A DNA stretch of 64,000 bases from Nectonema munidae (taxonomy: Eukaryota; Nematomorpha; Nectonematoida; Nectonematidae), in contig JAUIRK010000176.1 in NCBI GenBank assembly GCA_030549495.1, positions 1 to 64,000 of the forward strand. The letters are read 5' to 3'. Positions 10,137-21,322 of the stretch are shown piece by piece (the stretch's first letter is position 1; each line of letters begins with the position of its first letter). The position numbers and the translations under genes are program-made. The notes below the pieces were generated by a model. The model made no database searches. It was given only the letters and a program-made list of their open reading frames with translations, and was not told where the DNA came from.

Positions 10137-11088
10137 CAGTAATCCCTTGCTACTTCGTGTTTCATCTTTCGCGGATTCACGGGTTTTTTAAAGGTATATA
10201 TGGAAAATATATCGCGGATTTTGAGGGAAAATCTAGAAAAATCGCGAAAGAAAAAGACCCAAAATATTTCATTAAATCCAATAAAATATTAATAAAAAAA
10301 ATTATTTCATTATTTCAGATTGTTAACCAGGCGGTTGTACGTAGTTAAACTTTACTTTATTGAGTGTAATTTTTTTGTTTCTTTGCGTATTTTTACCCTC
10401 TGCAAGGCTCCCAAGCGTGCTTTTTGGTTCTAGGCTGGTACTGAGCCTACACGCAAACGAAAAATGATGACGATTGCTGATAAGATTAAACTTCTGGATA
10501 TGTTGATGGAAGGGAGAAGTTGAGATGCCATGGGGAGCCATTTTAGCGTTAACGAATCCCCCGTTCGGTCCATCAAGAAGTACGAAGCTAACATAAAGTA
10601 GACGGCTTCTCTCACTTTTAATAAGACGACGAAGAGAGTGGTTACAAAACCATCATCAGTATGGAAGCTGCTTTGGCCGTATGGATAACCGACTGCCGAA
10701 GGAAAAACATAGCCTTGAATTCGAACATCACTCAAACCAAAAGCTAGGGGCATGTACGAGAATTTCGCTGGTAACGAACTTGAAGACAGCGCCGACAAAG
10801 AAGAGGAAGAAAACGATGAAGCGCAACCAGGGATGTTCAGTGAATCTCAACCTAGACGTAAAAAATCTTTTTCTGCTAGTAAAGCGTGGTTTGCGAAGTT
10901 TCCCTGCATGGCGAGGCTTCTTCTGTTGTCAAGAACGCTGGTGGGTTATTGACACTACAGGGAGGGTTTTAAAAGTCCAAATACTCGTTAAATAAATAGG
11001 GCAAATATGTTGCCTCTACTTCGCGGAAATTCCTGTTTCACGGGGGGGGGGGGTCTCGGAACGCATCCCCGCGATAAACAAGGGATTT
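10137..11088 (+). mobile_element. Tigger/pogo-like element, internally deleted
   Basis: The left end CAGTAATCCCTTGCTACTTCG follows a TATA context (TA target site). The right end, CGCGATAAACAAGGGATT, is its degraded complement. Inside, the plus strand encodes a CENP-B/pogo-type DNA-binding remnant: KRKMMTIADKIKLLDML (10458-10508), then VNESPVRSIKKYEANI, and further on KARGMYENFAG and SFSASKAWFAKF (second HTH_Tnp_Tc5-like part, about 10740-10920). The frame is broken by stops and at least one shift, and the whole DDE catalytic region is deleted, the sequence passing directly to the right end. It is therefore a non-autonomous derivative. The sequence is slightly G+C richer than its flanks. Confidence 0.8.
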
Positions 11089-12000
11089 TCATGGTTTATT
11101 CGTTGGTTGGTTCTGTGGAAGAGCACTTTCAGACAATAGGCTATATTCCCGCAATATACTTGATGATAGTGAATCACAAATTTTATGATCTTTAGTTTAA
11201 AAGTTGAGTCTTGGAGATCGAACTTTTTTAATTTGGTAAAATTAAAGCATTTATCGAAATAAAAGATTGAGCTTAGGTAAAAACTATGATACCAAATTTT
11301 AATACGATTCCGATGCTTAATTAATATTGAAAAAAAGAAGTAATCTATTCTATATGATGTACTTATAAAATAAAGTAGTTAAAGTGGGACTGTTTTCAAA
11401 AAATAACTTCGCGGAGTGGCACTATAAAAAGGTAAAAGACAGGGCCAAAAATTGGAATCTCTTATGGCGGTGTTTGCGTTTCATTTATTTTAATTTTTAA
11501 GCAAATATTTTCAAGGTTATTTTATCTAATTATATAAATTAAAGGATGCTTCTTTAAACTAGAGGGTAGTTGACAAATTCTAAGTGATTAGAGCAAAATT
11601 TTCCAAGCTCATCGAAATTTAAAGACACCAAGGGGGAAAGAATTAACGATAAAAATCTATATTAACGATTTTCTCATATCTGAGAGGGAGAGTGTATGTC
11701 TATTGTACAATGTGCCTACCAGGTTGAGTATTCTCACACCGTTACAAGTAGGCAGTTAGCCTGCAGAATGTGAAATACACATACTATGGCACACAGATAC
11801 ACAGTAACAGTCACACTCAGTTTTTAAGAGTTGTAACTCAGTTGGAACAAAGTGGAAAAGTTTTCAAAACTAATTTGCTTTGTTAACGACTAATTTTTTG
11901 TAAAGTAGAACAATCCGGTTTAAAAGGAATTCGTTAACTCTGTCGGGTCATTGATGTTAAACATACTTCTCTTTTATTTCAAATACAAGTGCGATCACTT
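11089..12000. other. Non-coding stretch, no gene recognised
   Basis: Contains a less A+T-rich patch (11690-11830) with several CACA/TGTG words but no second copy in the window and no coding signal. Confidence 0.4.
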
Positions 12001-12004
12001 TCAA

Positions 12005-12619
12005 AAAGAAACATACTGGCCCTTCGATTTGAGCTGTATGAAGAATTAAAGTGGTTTTTGAATATGAACAAGGTGGACCTAGTGGCTGTCTTAAGTTTCT
12101 TCACCAAGGAAGGATTTGTAGCACAAACATCTTATCTTGTTGATAATTATTAAATTCTGAATTAACTAAGAAATTACAGAGATACAGGAGCAACATTATC
12201 CTGTACTATGCCATAAATGCTTTCATGGCAAAACTGGAAATTTGTCTTCATTCTGTTTTTTACAACGTGTATTTGTGTGTTGGGATTTCTAACTTAAACT
12301 CACAATCTAGCCCAAGGCACGCAATAGACTGGAGGGAAAATATTATATAACTCGCAAGCTTGCCAAAACTAACCCTGATATTGATACACTGGTGTATAAA
12401 AAGCAATACCACCCTTCTCACTAATCTAATTATAAAGTAGAAAACAAACAAAAGTCGTTTTAGTTGTTAATAACGGCTCTATATCAGCTTTACAATTATT
12501 ATCAGTATATTTCTACATTTTTTCTTTTGACTACTCTTTCTCTCTTACACATGAAGAGGAAATCTAGATCGTTGAAAAGGGTGCAGGGGGAAATAACAGA
12601 AAAAGTTTGGGAAACACTG
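12005..12619 (+). mobile_element. hAT remnant (GTF2IRD2/ZBED-like) with right end
   Basis: The plus strand at 12009-12160 reads ALRFELYEELKWFL, then KEGFVAQTSYLVDNY, matching the conserved block of Charlie-like hAT transposases (family pattern: FELxxELxxFL, then LAYLVDIF). After a stop the similarity goes on in another frame with LNELRE-like sequence to about 12235. At 12599-12619 the sequence AAAGTTTGGGAAACACTG is a typical right end of this hAT group (complement CAGTGTTTCCCAAACTTT). No left end or target duplication was found, so this is a 5'-truncated copy. Confidence 0.6.
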
Positions 12620-12993
12620 GATTAGGGCATAAAACACATACACCCTTTTTTATAACCATAATTTTATCTGTGATGACACATTATGAATCCTTTTTTTTAT
12701 AACTTAAATAAAAATAAATATATTTATCGAAAATTTTAGATAGTTATAATCAGGATTCTGGAGTGAGAGATTTTTAAGCGATATGAGTTGGTATTAACAT
12801 TAATAAAATAAAAGGCGCTATAAATTACAAATATATGATTACTTTATAACCAGATCAGATAAATATTATAAGTCATACTAAATGAAAGGATAATGATTGG
12901 ATGGTCTCATTTTATTTGTTGATTATAAACAAGCAAATGAGCTTTGTTGCTTGTTTTTTTTGTAAAATAAAAATAGCTTGTTTAAAAGTTGCT

Positions 12994-13046
12994 TTCAGGG
13001 GGATCTAGATGAGAAATCACTTTGCCCTTATCTAGAACCCCCTGAA
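12994..13046. repeat. 17-bp-arm hairpin
   Basis: TTCAGGGGGATCTAGAT (12994-13010) and ATCTAGAACCCCCTGAA (13030-13046) are inverted repeats with one mismatch and a 19-base loop. It stands out in A+T-rich sequence. It is not attached to any recognised element. Confidence 0.7.
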
Positions 13047-13700
13047 TAGAAAAGAGCTATCTAAAAAATAAAATAAGCTAAATTATTTAAAACATTTAAA
13101 ATTTTTAAAAACACAAAATAAAAATTTAATAGAATTAGAATAAAATATAAATATTAAAATTAGAAAATGAAATCTAATAAAAATTAAATATATATCCCAA
13201 AATAATATACATTCATATTTAAACGAACGAAAGAAAAATATTTATTATTTGTGTATATTTGAGGAATTACAAAATTACTTTGTAATAATATAGAATATAA
13301 AAAATTTATGGATGTAAATATTCAAATTTCCAACCTTAAAACCTTTGTAAAAATGTTTTATCCAAATTCAATTTGTTATTATTAAAAAGTGAAATGAAAA
13401 ATTATTTATTTAAAAAATTTCAGCGAGAAATTTAAATTTCGTACTAACTGGAGTAGTTTGTGATGAATAAATTTTTTTTAATAAAATTATTTTTAACTGT
13501 TAGAAATAAAAAATAATAGATTTTAATATTGTTTGCGTAAGTTTTCGTATGTTCGCGTATTTTATCACTATCCGTTGTTGATTCTTAATTAATTTTCCAT
13601 TGCAATTTAAAAAGTTTTTATAGTTTGTTAAATTCTAAGAAATAATTTCTTCAATAGAAAAATATGAAATTTCACTAATGCTCTTCTAAAACAGTCTGAA
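13047..13700. other. A+T-rich, no feature recognised
   Basis: Simple-sequence-like A+T-rich DNA leading into the LINE remnant. No coding or structural signal seen. Confidence 0.4.
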
Positions 13701-13709
13701 AAGACCAAT

Positions 13710-15240
13710 ATGAACGAAATTGATAAATCATTGAATGATATAAAATCTGCCATTGAAAAATCTAATTTACCTACTTTTAAACCTTTATACTCTTCTATTG
13801 TTTCTAAAAAACCTAAAAATGGAAAATATTTTAAGCCTTTTTGACTGTTACGGTTCCTGATTTTTCCAACAAAGCAAAGATGCTGATGTTGATATAGTAG
13901 TTAAAATCAAAACTTATTCCAAATAAATTAACAATCAGGCGTTATCAAAAGATTAAAGATGAATCTCTTATTATCGGAACCCCCTATGAAGACGGCTTTA
14001 ACAAATTGAAAGAGTCCTTGGATCTTTAAAGGGTGTGAATAAGCCTCTCAATTGACGACATCAAAACTTTAATTTTGGAACAAAATGGCATAAATAAAGA
14101 GGATATCATTAAAAATTTTAAATTTTCTACTGATGATAAATAATTTTGTAACAATGGTATAAATTATATTAAAATGTGTGCTAAATGTAACAAATATCAT
14201 CATTATGCAAAAGACTAAAATTGTGCTGATAATAATTTTGAATTTAACCACAAATGTAAATCGATTAATTGTCACTCTGTTAAAATTAAAGAAATACAGT
14301 GATAATTTGAATAAAAGTTGTTTATACTAATAACAATTCTTTATGAAATTTATTTGACATATGTTAGATTAGATAAGGAATTTTTTAATTTTTTTTTCGT
14401 TTAATTATGAAATCATGCCCATAAATATGCTGTTGTTTCGGTTATTCAATTGTAGTTATTTTTCTTTACAACTCAATTTCAAATTTCTTCTCTTAGACAT
14501 TAAATACCTTAGAGCCAAATTTACCCTTTTGAATTTTTTCCTTGATACAACTAACCTGTCTTTTGACATACTGGTTCTAACTGAGGTTTGGCAATGTGAA
14601 AATTTGGCAGAGATACACATTTGTGGTAAACTTTTTAAATTCTTTTCAAGATACGAATGAGAGGGTAGAATTGGAAGTTATTATAGAAATCGTCTTGGTA
14701 AATCATTAACGATAGAAGAAAATGTATGCGACATGTTCTTTCTAACCTTAACAATGTACAACAAAACTGTATCCGTACTAGTTATTTTTAGACCTTCTTC
14801 TTTCAGTATTCCTGATTTTCTTACCTTTTAGTAAAATATCTCTATTATAAATAATTTAGTAACGAATCATCTGTCGGGATTTCAACTTGATTTTATTTAC
14901 AATTGAATCTGATCAATTAATATTTGTTTTTACATCTTTACTATATCACTATAATTTCTATCCAACTATTACAAAAAAAACTTGTTCTTCTGGTTCTCTT
15001 ATAGACAATATTTTTATTAACTTCTCCGCTAAATTTAAAACTTATAATGTTGACTGAAAAATTTCTGAACATTATTTGTACTGCTTGATATTAAAATTTT
15101 TTTACTCCAGCTAATAATCCAAAACAAGATTTTACTTACAAAAGAAATTTTTTGAACAAAAATAAAGTAAAATTTATAAATTATTTTGAAAATTATAGGT
15201 TTATAGATATTTCCTCTCAATCTGATCCTAGAATACTATT
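13710..15240 (+). mobile_element. LINE remnant: ORF1 and endonuclease part of ORF2
   Basis: ORF1-like sequence starts at 13710 (NEIDKSLNDIKSAIEKSN) and runs in shifting frames to a zinc-knuckle-like part near 14150-14270 (CAKCNKYHH, then C and H residues). ORF2 follows: about 14485-14590 reads LRAKFTLLNFFLD and FDILVLTEVW, the N-terminal motif of the APE-type endonuclease. Further blocks are YYRNRLGKSLTIEENVCD (14675-14730), GDFNLDFIYN (about 14876-14907) and GSLIDNIFINF (about 14990-15025), typical of Jockey/CR1-group LINEs. Several stops and frameshifts break it, and it ends before the reverse transcriptase. It is a dead copy. Confidence 0.75.
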
Positions 15241-16180
15241 CTACACTACACTCAGAAATCACAAGTTGTAATTCTTCACAACCATTAAATAATGTATTGT
15301 CATCAAAATATGCCTGACTACAATTGCTTGAATGTCAGCTCAATTTTCATCATCACCATATGCTCCTATGATATGCGCTTATTATCCTGTGATATGACTG
15401 TGAGGCAGACAGTATCAATGGAAGTTTTAATTTCACTAAAACTTTCTTTAAAAGAATGATGATAGCATATGCACTGATCCAATATATATATATTTTTTTA
15501 TATACTTTTAGGTTAACTTTTTTTCATAGTAGGACCATTTTATTTTTTAAGTTTCATTTACATAGGAAGTTTCTGGATGATAATTTAAACTTTTTTATAA
15601 GCACTACTGCTATACATTTGGTGTTTATCATACAGTTCACGAAAAAATAGAGTTCGAACTGTCTTCAAAATGTAAGAAACGGAATTTCAAACAATATCAG
15701 TCCTCATTTTGATCAAAATATATAGTAATTCTATAAAGATCTTTCATATCACATTGTCAAAACAAAAAGTTGCATTAATGAAGATGTCGATCAGTTAGTT
15801 GTTTTAACTAGGTTATTTAAATTTTTTATTAATTTTTTTAACTTGTTCATTCAACTGATTTTTGAGTTAGTATAATTTTATGATAAGCACAAAATAGTAA
15901 AAAAACTCTTTTTACTACATGTTATTTCAACACAAAGTTTAACATATTCACCGTTTTGAAATTATTTTTTTATTAAAAATTCTGTTAAAAGCATATTTAT
16001 CAACAATATTTTTTTTGATAATATCTCTAGAAGTTGATATATCGGGTGATGCGAATAATGAGTACATCATTGTTTGATGTACTATTTTTATCTTTGTTCT
16101 CAAAATAGAAATTGAACATATGGATAAATGAAATATATTAAGAAAGTTTTTGAAACTTTCAAACAAGTCATGTTCCAGCA
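15241..16180. other. No gene recognised
   Basis: A+T-rich. It could include the eroded N-terminal part of the hAT element that begins to be recognisable at 16200, but I see no BED finger. No other feature. Confidence 0.35.
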
Positions 16181-16199
16181 CTGATAATTTTATTATCTA

Positions 16200-18490
16200 A
16201 TGATTAATTTTTATCGGAAAAATTTAAGATCGCAGTTTCCATTCCAAAAAACTCCACTTATTTGTCACCAAGAATACAAAATGAAATAGTTGCATCTATA
16301 AAAAGTTTTGTTCTACAAAAAATAATACTTGAAATCAATAACCCAACATATCTGTCATTGAAAGCTGATGGAACAAAAGATATAAGTGGAAAAGAATGCC
16401 TGTCAATTGTAAGTAGTTTAACGGGGTGCTTATTTTCATTGGTTCCTTTTCTTTTGTGTAAGGTGTTGAGATTTTGAAAGGAAAGACCTTAATGGAAGCA
16501 TTAATTAGCATGGTCTATCTAAAAGAATGTGATGCATCTTCTATCAGCACCACAATTATACACATTCTTGATGAGTGTAAAATTCAAAAACACAAAATTA
16601 TGAGTGAATGCTATGATTTACGTGATGTCAGGTAATATTTTTCTACCAGTACTTATAGATGAAAAATGAGGCAAGAAAAATGAAGTCCAAGAAAAAATCA
16701 GTGAAGCACTTGAAAGGGTTCACTGTAATTTCATCGCCGTAATTTCATCGTAGTAATTTCATCGTATAGTAAATTGATCGTGATTCAATTCATCGTCGGT
16801 ATTTTCATATTCAAGTATTTTCATCGTGCAGTAATTACATCGTCTTACTAATTTTATGCTTGTCGCTCAATTTTTTTTTGTAAATATCCCTTTATAATTT
16901 TTTTAAGTTTATTACGAACAATTAAATTATTTTTTAGTTTTATTATAAAAAAAAATATCCTATGAAAAGATATTTATCTATACACAGAATTTGAGAAAAA
17001 GTAAAGGAAGTTAGAGACAATGACGATAAGTATATAGAAGCTGCTTTTCCTGCACTTAAAGACATTTTGAGGTTTGAAGATACAAATAAATATGTAGTAT
17101 ACAGTTAGTAATTTTATAAAAATGTATGCATAATTGTATACGCAAATTGTGGGATTATCTTGTGACACCTGAAGGAAGTAATGGTCAATCCATAAATCTC
17201 GCGATGTAATCACTATACGATGAAAATACTTAACGATGAAAATACCAACGATGTATTGCATCACGATGAATTTACTATACGATGAAATTTCCACGATGAA
17301 ATTACCGCGATGAAATTACCGAATACCACTTGAAAGATACATTCCTTAAATTAATTGTATAAACCATCACTTAGTTATCACTCCATCTTTCCGTCATATA
17401 AACCATATTAAATTTCTTTTATCATTAATGACCAGGCTTTACAAGCTCACGAAAAAGGTTAAAGTTAAAACTTTTTTCAGTAAACAATTCAAAAAATTTA
17501 TTCAAACAAGATGGACATCACATTATGAAGTTGTTAATTCGTTGATAAAAAATTATAGAAAAATAATATCTTCTCTGGAAAAAATAAAAAATAGTTCTGA
17601 TCTAGATGTTTCTTTCGAAGCAAGGGGTCTGCTTCATGCTTAAGACGATTCTTCAATATTTGTAATGCTTATGGTTGAAAAGTTTCTTAGTGTAATGAAG
17701 CCTGCTAATGACTACCTCCAAGTAAACTACATTACTATACTAATTGATTTAGAAAGAAGATAATAATATCATTATTGGGATAAGTTTGGTAGAAGATTTG
17801 TTGAAAGTTTTGTTAGAATTCCAAGATGACGAAAACGAATTTGATTCATTAATCAAAAAAATGAGATTTTATTTTGACAATTCCAGTTCCATAGATAATA
17901 TTTTCGATATTTTCGATGATAACGCAGAAAAAAACAGAACATTTCATATTTTCTACGATGAAACCTTACAATTGATTCTAGAAGGATTTGACAACAGGTT
18001 TGGTTTTCGACAAAGGTTTATCCTTTTAATTCTTTTTTCAGGTTTAATGAAAAAAACTGCACAATAATAAAAGCACTTTCACATTTATCCCTTGAAAGTC
18101 TAGGATTTTTCTAATATGAAAAACTTAAACCTTTTATATCCCATCTACAAAATATATCTCAGCAGATTTTTCGGAACTTAACGTTGGAATTAAAAAAAGA
18201 TACAGAAAGAATCTAACGTTATTGATGTTTTTGAAGTTCTCGTAACAGTTAAAGAAGCATTTCCTAACATATATAAACTATATGAAGGTATTTTAACGCA
18301 ATTTTGTATTATGTAAAATGACTCTTATTCTCCTTCAAGCCTTTGTAGGTTCGAGTACTGCAGTTTGTGAAAGAAGTTTTTCAACCTTCAATAGGATTAT
18401 GACCCCTCTTAGAAAATCCATGAATCCGTCTAGAAGAAACAATTTAATATTTCTTTCTTTTATGAAAGAATATACTAAATAATTGACATA
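16200..18490 (+). pseudogene. hAT transposase (ZMYM1/DUF4371 type), split by a MITE
   Basis: 16262-16460 reads SPRIQNEIVASIKSFVLQK and SLKADGTKDISGKECLSIV, the DUF4371 block of ZMYM1-like hAT transposases. 16500-16720 continues with LMEALISMVYLKECD and VQEKISEALER. After the insert at 16717-17327 it resumes as YIP, then INCINHHLVI, TRWTSHYEVVNSL (about 17508-17545) and FEARGLLHA. The C-terminal hATC dimerisation block is at 18347-18470: STAVCERSFSTFNRI, PLRKSMNPSRRNN. In-frame stops and several frameshifts are present in addition to the insertion. No terminal repeats were found. This is a different hAT lineage from the Charlie-like ones elsewhere in the window. Confidence 0.8.
16717..17327. 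mobile_element. Mutator-like MITE with minisatellite inverted repeats
   Basis: Each arm, about 130 bp, is a string of degenerate ~12-16-bp units around GTAATTTCATCG (left 16725-16860, right 17195-17320 in complement). The arms match unit by unit, so they are true TIRs. ACTTGAAAG occurs at 16708-16716 and 17328-17336, a 9-bp duplication as made by MULE transposases. Joining the flanks gives EALERYIP in the hAT reading frame, confirming the boundaries. The core has one small open stretch (VRDNDDKYIEAAFPALKDI) of unknown origin and no recognisable transposase. Confidence 0.85.
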
Positions 18491-20550
18491 GAAAAATTCA
18501 TAATTTTTTTTTTCAAATAAAAGAAGACTTACATATTAAAGAAGTCATCAATTTCTTACTTTTTTGTTTTTCAAGTTAAAAACTTTTTGCAAAATTATAT
18601 AAATTATAGAAAAATTTTTTCTCATTTGTTGTTAGTCAAACTTTTTCTTTTCAAGTAATGAAGATCTCATTTTTTTAGTGTTGTTAGTTTTTGTTGCCAA
18701 ATAAATTAAGAAGCTCAAGAGGGAGGTAAGAATTGCAACCGTTACTGATTGGAATAAACTTAACTAAGAAGTTTTTGAAATAGTTAAAATTTTTAAAATT
18801 AATTAGACTCTTCTGAGTACGTCTCTGAGCACAACAGACCTACACCCATTTCTTTCAGGACATTTCAAACAGGCTTCAGGCAATATGAAACGCACCGGTG
18901 GCAATAATTGTTGACTTCGAAACTGTTGTAATTAACACATTTTCTGGTTTTTTCCTCTTACAGATTCAATAGCTGCTTTTTTCACCTGTCCTCCAACAAA
19001 ACGATTTTTTTCTTGGTCTTCAAGAAAGCTACAACAACAATGATAAATTTTGTCGACATTTACAAATGATTGCATGTGTGGCATTTGTGCTTTCAACGGC
19101 TTTGTTGCTTTCCTTGAATAACTCAATGACGAGAACAGAAATGCATACAACGCAGATGCTGATGAAATATTATAAAGATTCTTACACTGATCGCTTTCGA
19201 ATAAATGCGCCAAACAGGCATCTTAAAGATGTTGAACATGTACCACATGACAGAACAAGTAATGCCTCAGGTACTAACAATCAAACTGAATGCTGGTAAC
19301 TCCTAATTACATTATTGTGTGCAGGATGAAATTCCATATTATGAAAGTTTAGTGAAACGTTGAAGAAAGAGCTATCAGTAAATCGGGTAGAGATATTCTG
19401 GTAGAGATAACTGACATCTACCTCCAACACAAAGGCGTTGATTGCAATGCTAAACTTTGAACATTGTAGTTACGTGAATTAAAAGGATGATTAATTATTA
19501 TTATTATCGAAAAGTTTCTTAACAACTCGTGTAATTTGTGGTTTTTTGGTGAAAATAGCAAGCCGCACCTTTACCTTTGAGTATAAACTCGTTTTAACCC
19601 ATTTTGAACCAATTTTCCAACGCTTAAAAATGTCAAGAGACGCTGTGAGCAAATTACCGAGCGATATTTCCCAGTAGATTTATCGTGTAATTTTTACTGC
19701 TCGAATTTGTTCTTCAATGTTTTATCCCCGAAAACCATTTCGTCAGGGGAGGGAGAGGCGGAGTTCCCTTTGCTACGTCTATGATATACCGATGATATAT
19801 ACGGTAAAATTTTCTCATCTTTACGTTGAAACAGTTTTCAATTAAGCTTTTGTGTAGCTGATCTAAAACCGTTTTGCTTACCATATTTCCCTAATTTCTG
19901 AAATGTTAGGGATATTATAGCCGAAAAAATATTTTTATTTTTTTAGAATTACATTTGACATTCATAAACATGTTGATGTTTGGAAGTTGGTAATTTTTTT
20001 AAACTTGAATCGCACTTAATAGATTCGGTGTTTTGCTAATGTTAAATATTAAAAATAGATGTCTACAATTTAAAACATGCCTTTTTCTGCAAAATAAATG
20101 AAACTATACACTTTTATCTACATATGGAGTAAACCAAAGTCTAAAAATTTTCTTACTAAAAAAAATATTTTTATACAAATATGTATAAAACTTTACCTTT
20201 ATCAAATACAAACTTTACAATTCCCAATACACAAATCTGTTAAAATAATGATATTTTATCAAAAAATCTATTTTCAGTAAATTTATGTTTTCATAAGTTA
20301 TATCTAAACTAGCTAAGTACAAATTGTGTTTAATCCTAATGCTACTTATGGTTTTGAAATTTAAAGATTTTATCTTGAATTAAAAGGCCACGTTTCACAA
20401 TGGCTATTATATGTACCTAAAAAGATGGAAGAGAGTAAAAAACTTCATTTAAAATACAAGGATTTATATGTAGGAACTATAGGTTGCATTCTTTCCTTTT
20501 TCATTCACACGTAAGATTGGATCGTTAGATATCAGGAAGCCTTTTCACAA
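18491..20550. other. Mostly featureless; one less A+T-rich island
   Basis: 18790-19330 is richer in G+C. On the minus strand it has a 93-codon open frame (19213-18932) followed by CLKCPERNGCRSVVL in another frame. I do not recognise it and cannot say whether it is an exon or an old repeat. Near 19566 the words ACCTTTACCTTT resemble the tail of the SINE at 9760-9911. The rest shows nothing. Confidence 0.3.
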
Positions 20551-20555
20551 TTATT

Positions 20556-20764
20556 TTACTCCGGGATCTTGTTCTGGATCTCTTTGGGTGTCTTTTCATC
20601 TTGACGCCTGGAGAACTTGCATCTACGCGAGTAAGGAAGGGTGGCGCATAAACTTTGAATCTTGATGGGCTGGGAAAACATCTGTTTAAATTTCTTAAAG
20701 AGTGCTTCCAACTTGATCTTGCTGTAATAATTTCTTTCTTGCGGGCTTTTAGCACTGACTATCT
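20556..20764 (-). CDS. Possible terminal exon of an unknown host gene
   Basis: On the minus strand a splice-acceptor-like TATGATTTTTATAG precedes about 68 open codons ending at a TAA (20558-20556). The frame reads SAKSPQERNYYSKIKLEALF, then KKFKQMFSQPIKIQSL and ends TPKEIQNKIPE. Codon use is balanced (many AAG, ATC, CAG, CTC) in contrast to the A+T-rich flanks, which is why I suspect a real exon. A second frame is also open (KARKKEIITARSSWKHSL...), so the frame choice is not certain. No domain is recognised, no upstream exon was found and no clear AATAAA follows. Alternatives: an old repeat or chance. Confidence 0.3.
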
Positions 20765-21322
20765 ATAAAAATCATAAAATGTACTTTATTATTTATAATT
20801 GGTAGGTGCTTCTAACGCCTGCAATTTAGGGTGTTCCAAGCTTCAACGGTAAAAAATAAAGTTTCTCATTTATCAGCGCACATATGCTCATAAGAATTTC
20901 CTGTGTAAAAAAAGTATTCACTTGAATTTTCAGAAAATTTTAGCAACAAATAGTCACCGCTCAATAGAAAAATATTTATTCATTTTTTTCTATTTTTGAT
21001 TTTTAGACATTAAACTGTTCTAGTTTTTTGTTATCTCTTAAAAATCTTTTTCTTACTTACTTTGTCATTTTTTTTTGAAAACTAGCAAGAGCACAAGGAG
21101 GGTAATAAGCTAAACGTCTTAAAAATACTATTTTGTAGTCTTTTTCCAATGATAGGTAATTTGGCACGTAATATGTTTTAGCTACAAACAGAGAGAAGAT
21201 TGCTAGCGAATCTTATAGTGGTTTGTCTCTTTTTTTTAAATCATGGTCAAACTTTTTATTTATAACATATTTCCTTTTTATTTTTTCATTTTATATTTTA
21301 GATATAAATTTTTTTGTTTAAA

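Noticed and set aside
11690-11840. Possible LTR-like patch
   Set aside because: No second copy in the window and no adjoining retroelement genes.
15948-16181. Minus-strand 77-codon frame before the hAT
   Set aside because: A+T-rich chance frame without similarity; the hAT reads on the other strand.
16725-17320. Regularly spaced short repeats as a CRISPR array
   Set aside because: Units are degenerate, spacers are 0-4 bases, the two clusters are inverted copies, and the genome is eukaryotic.
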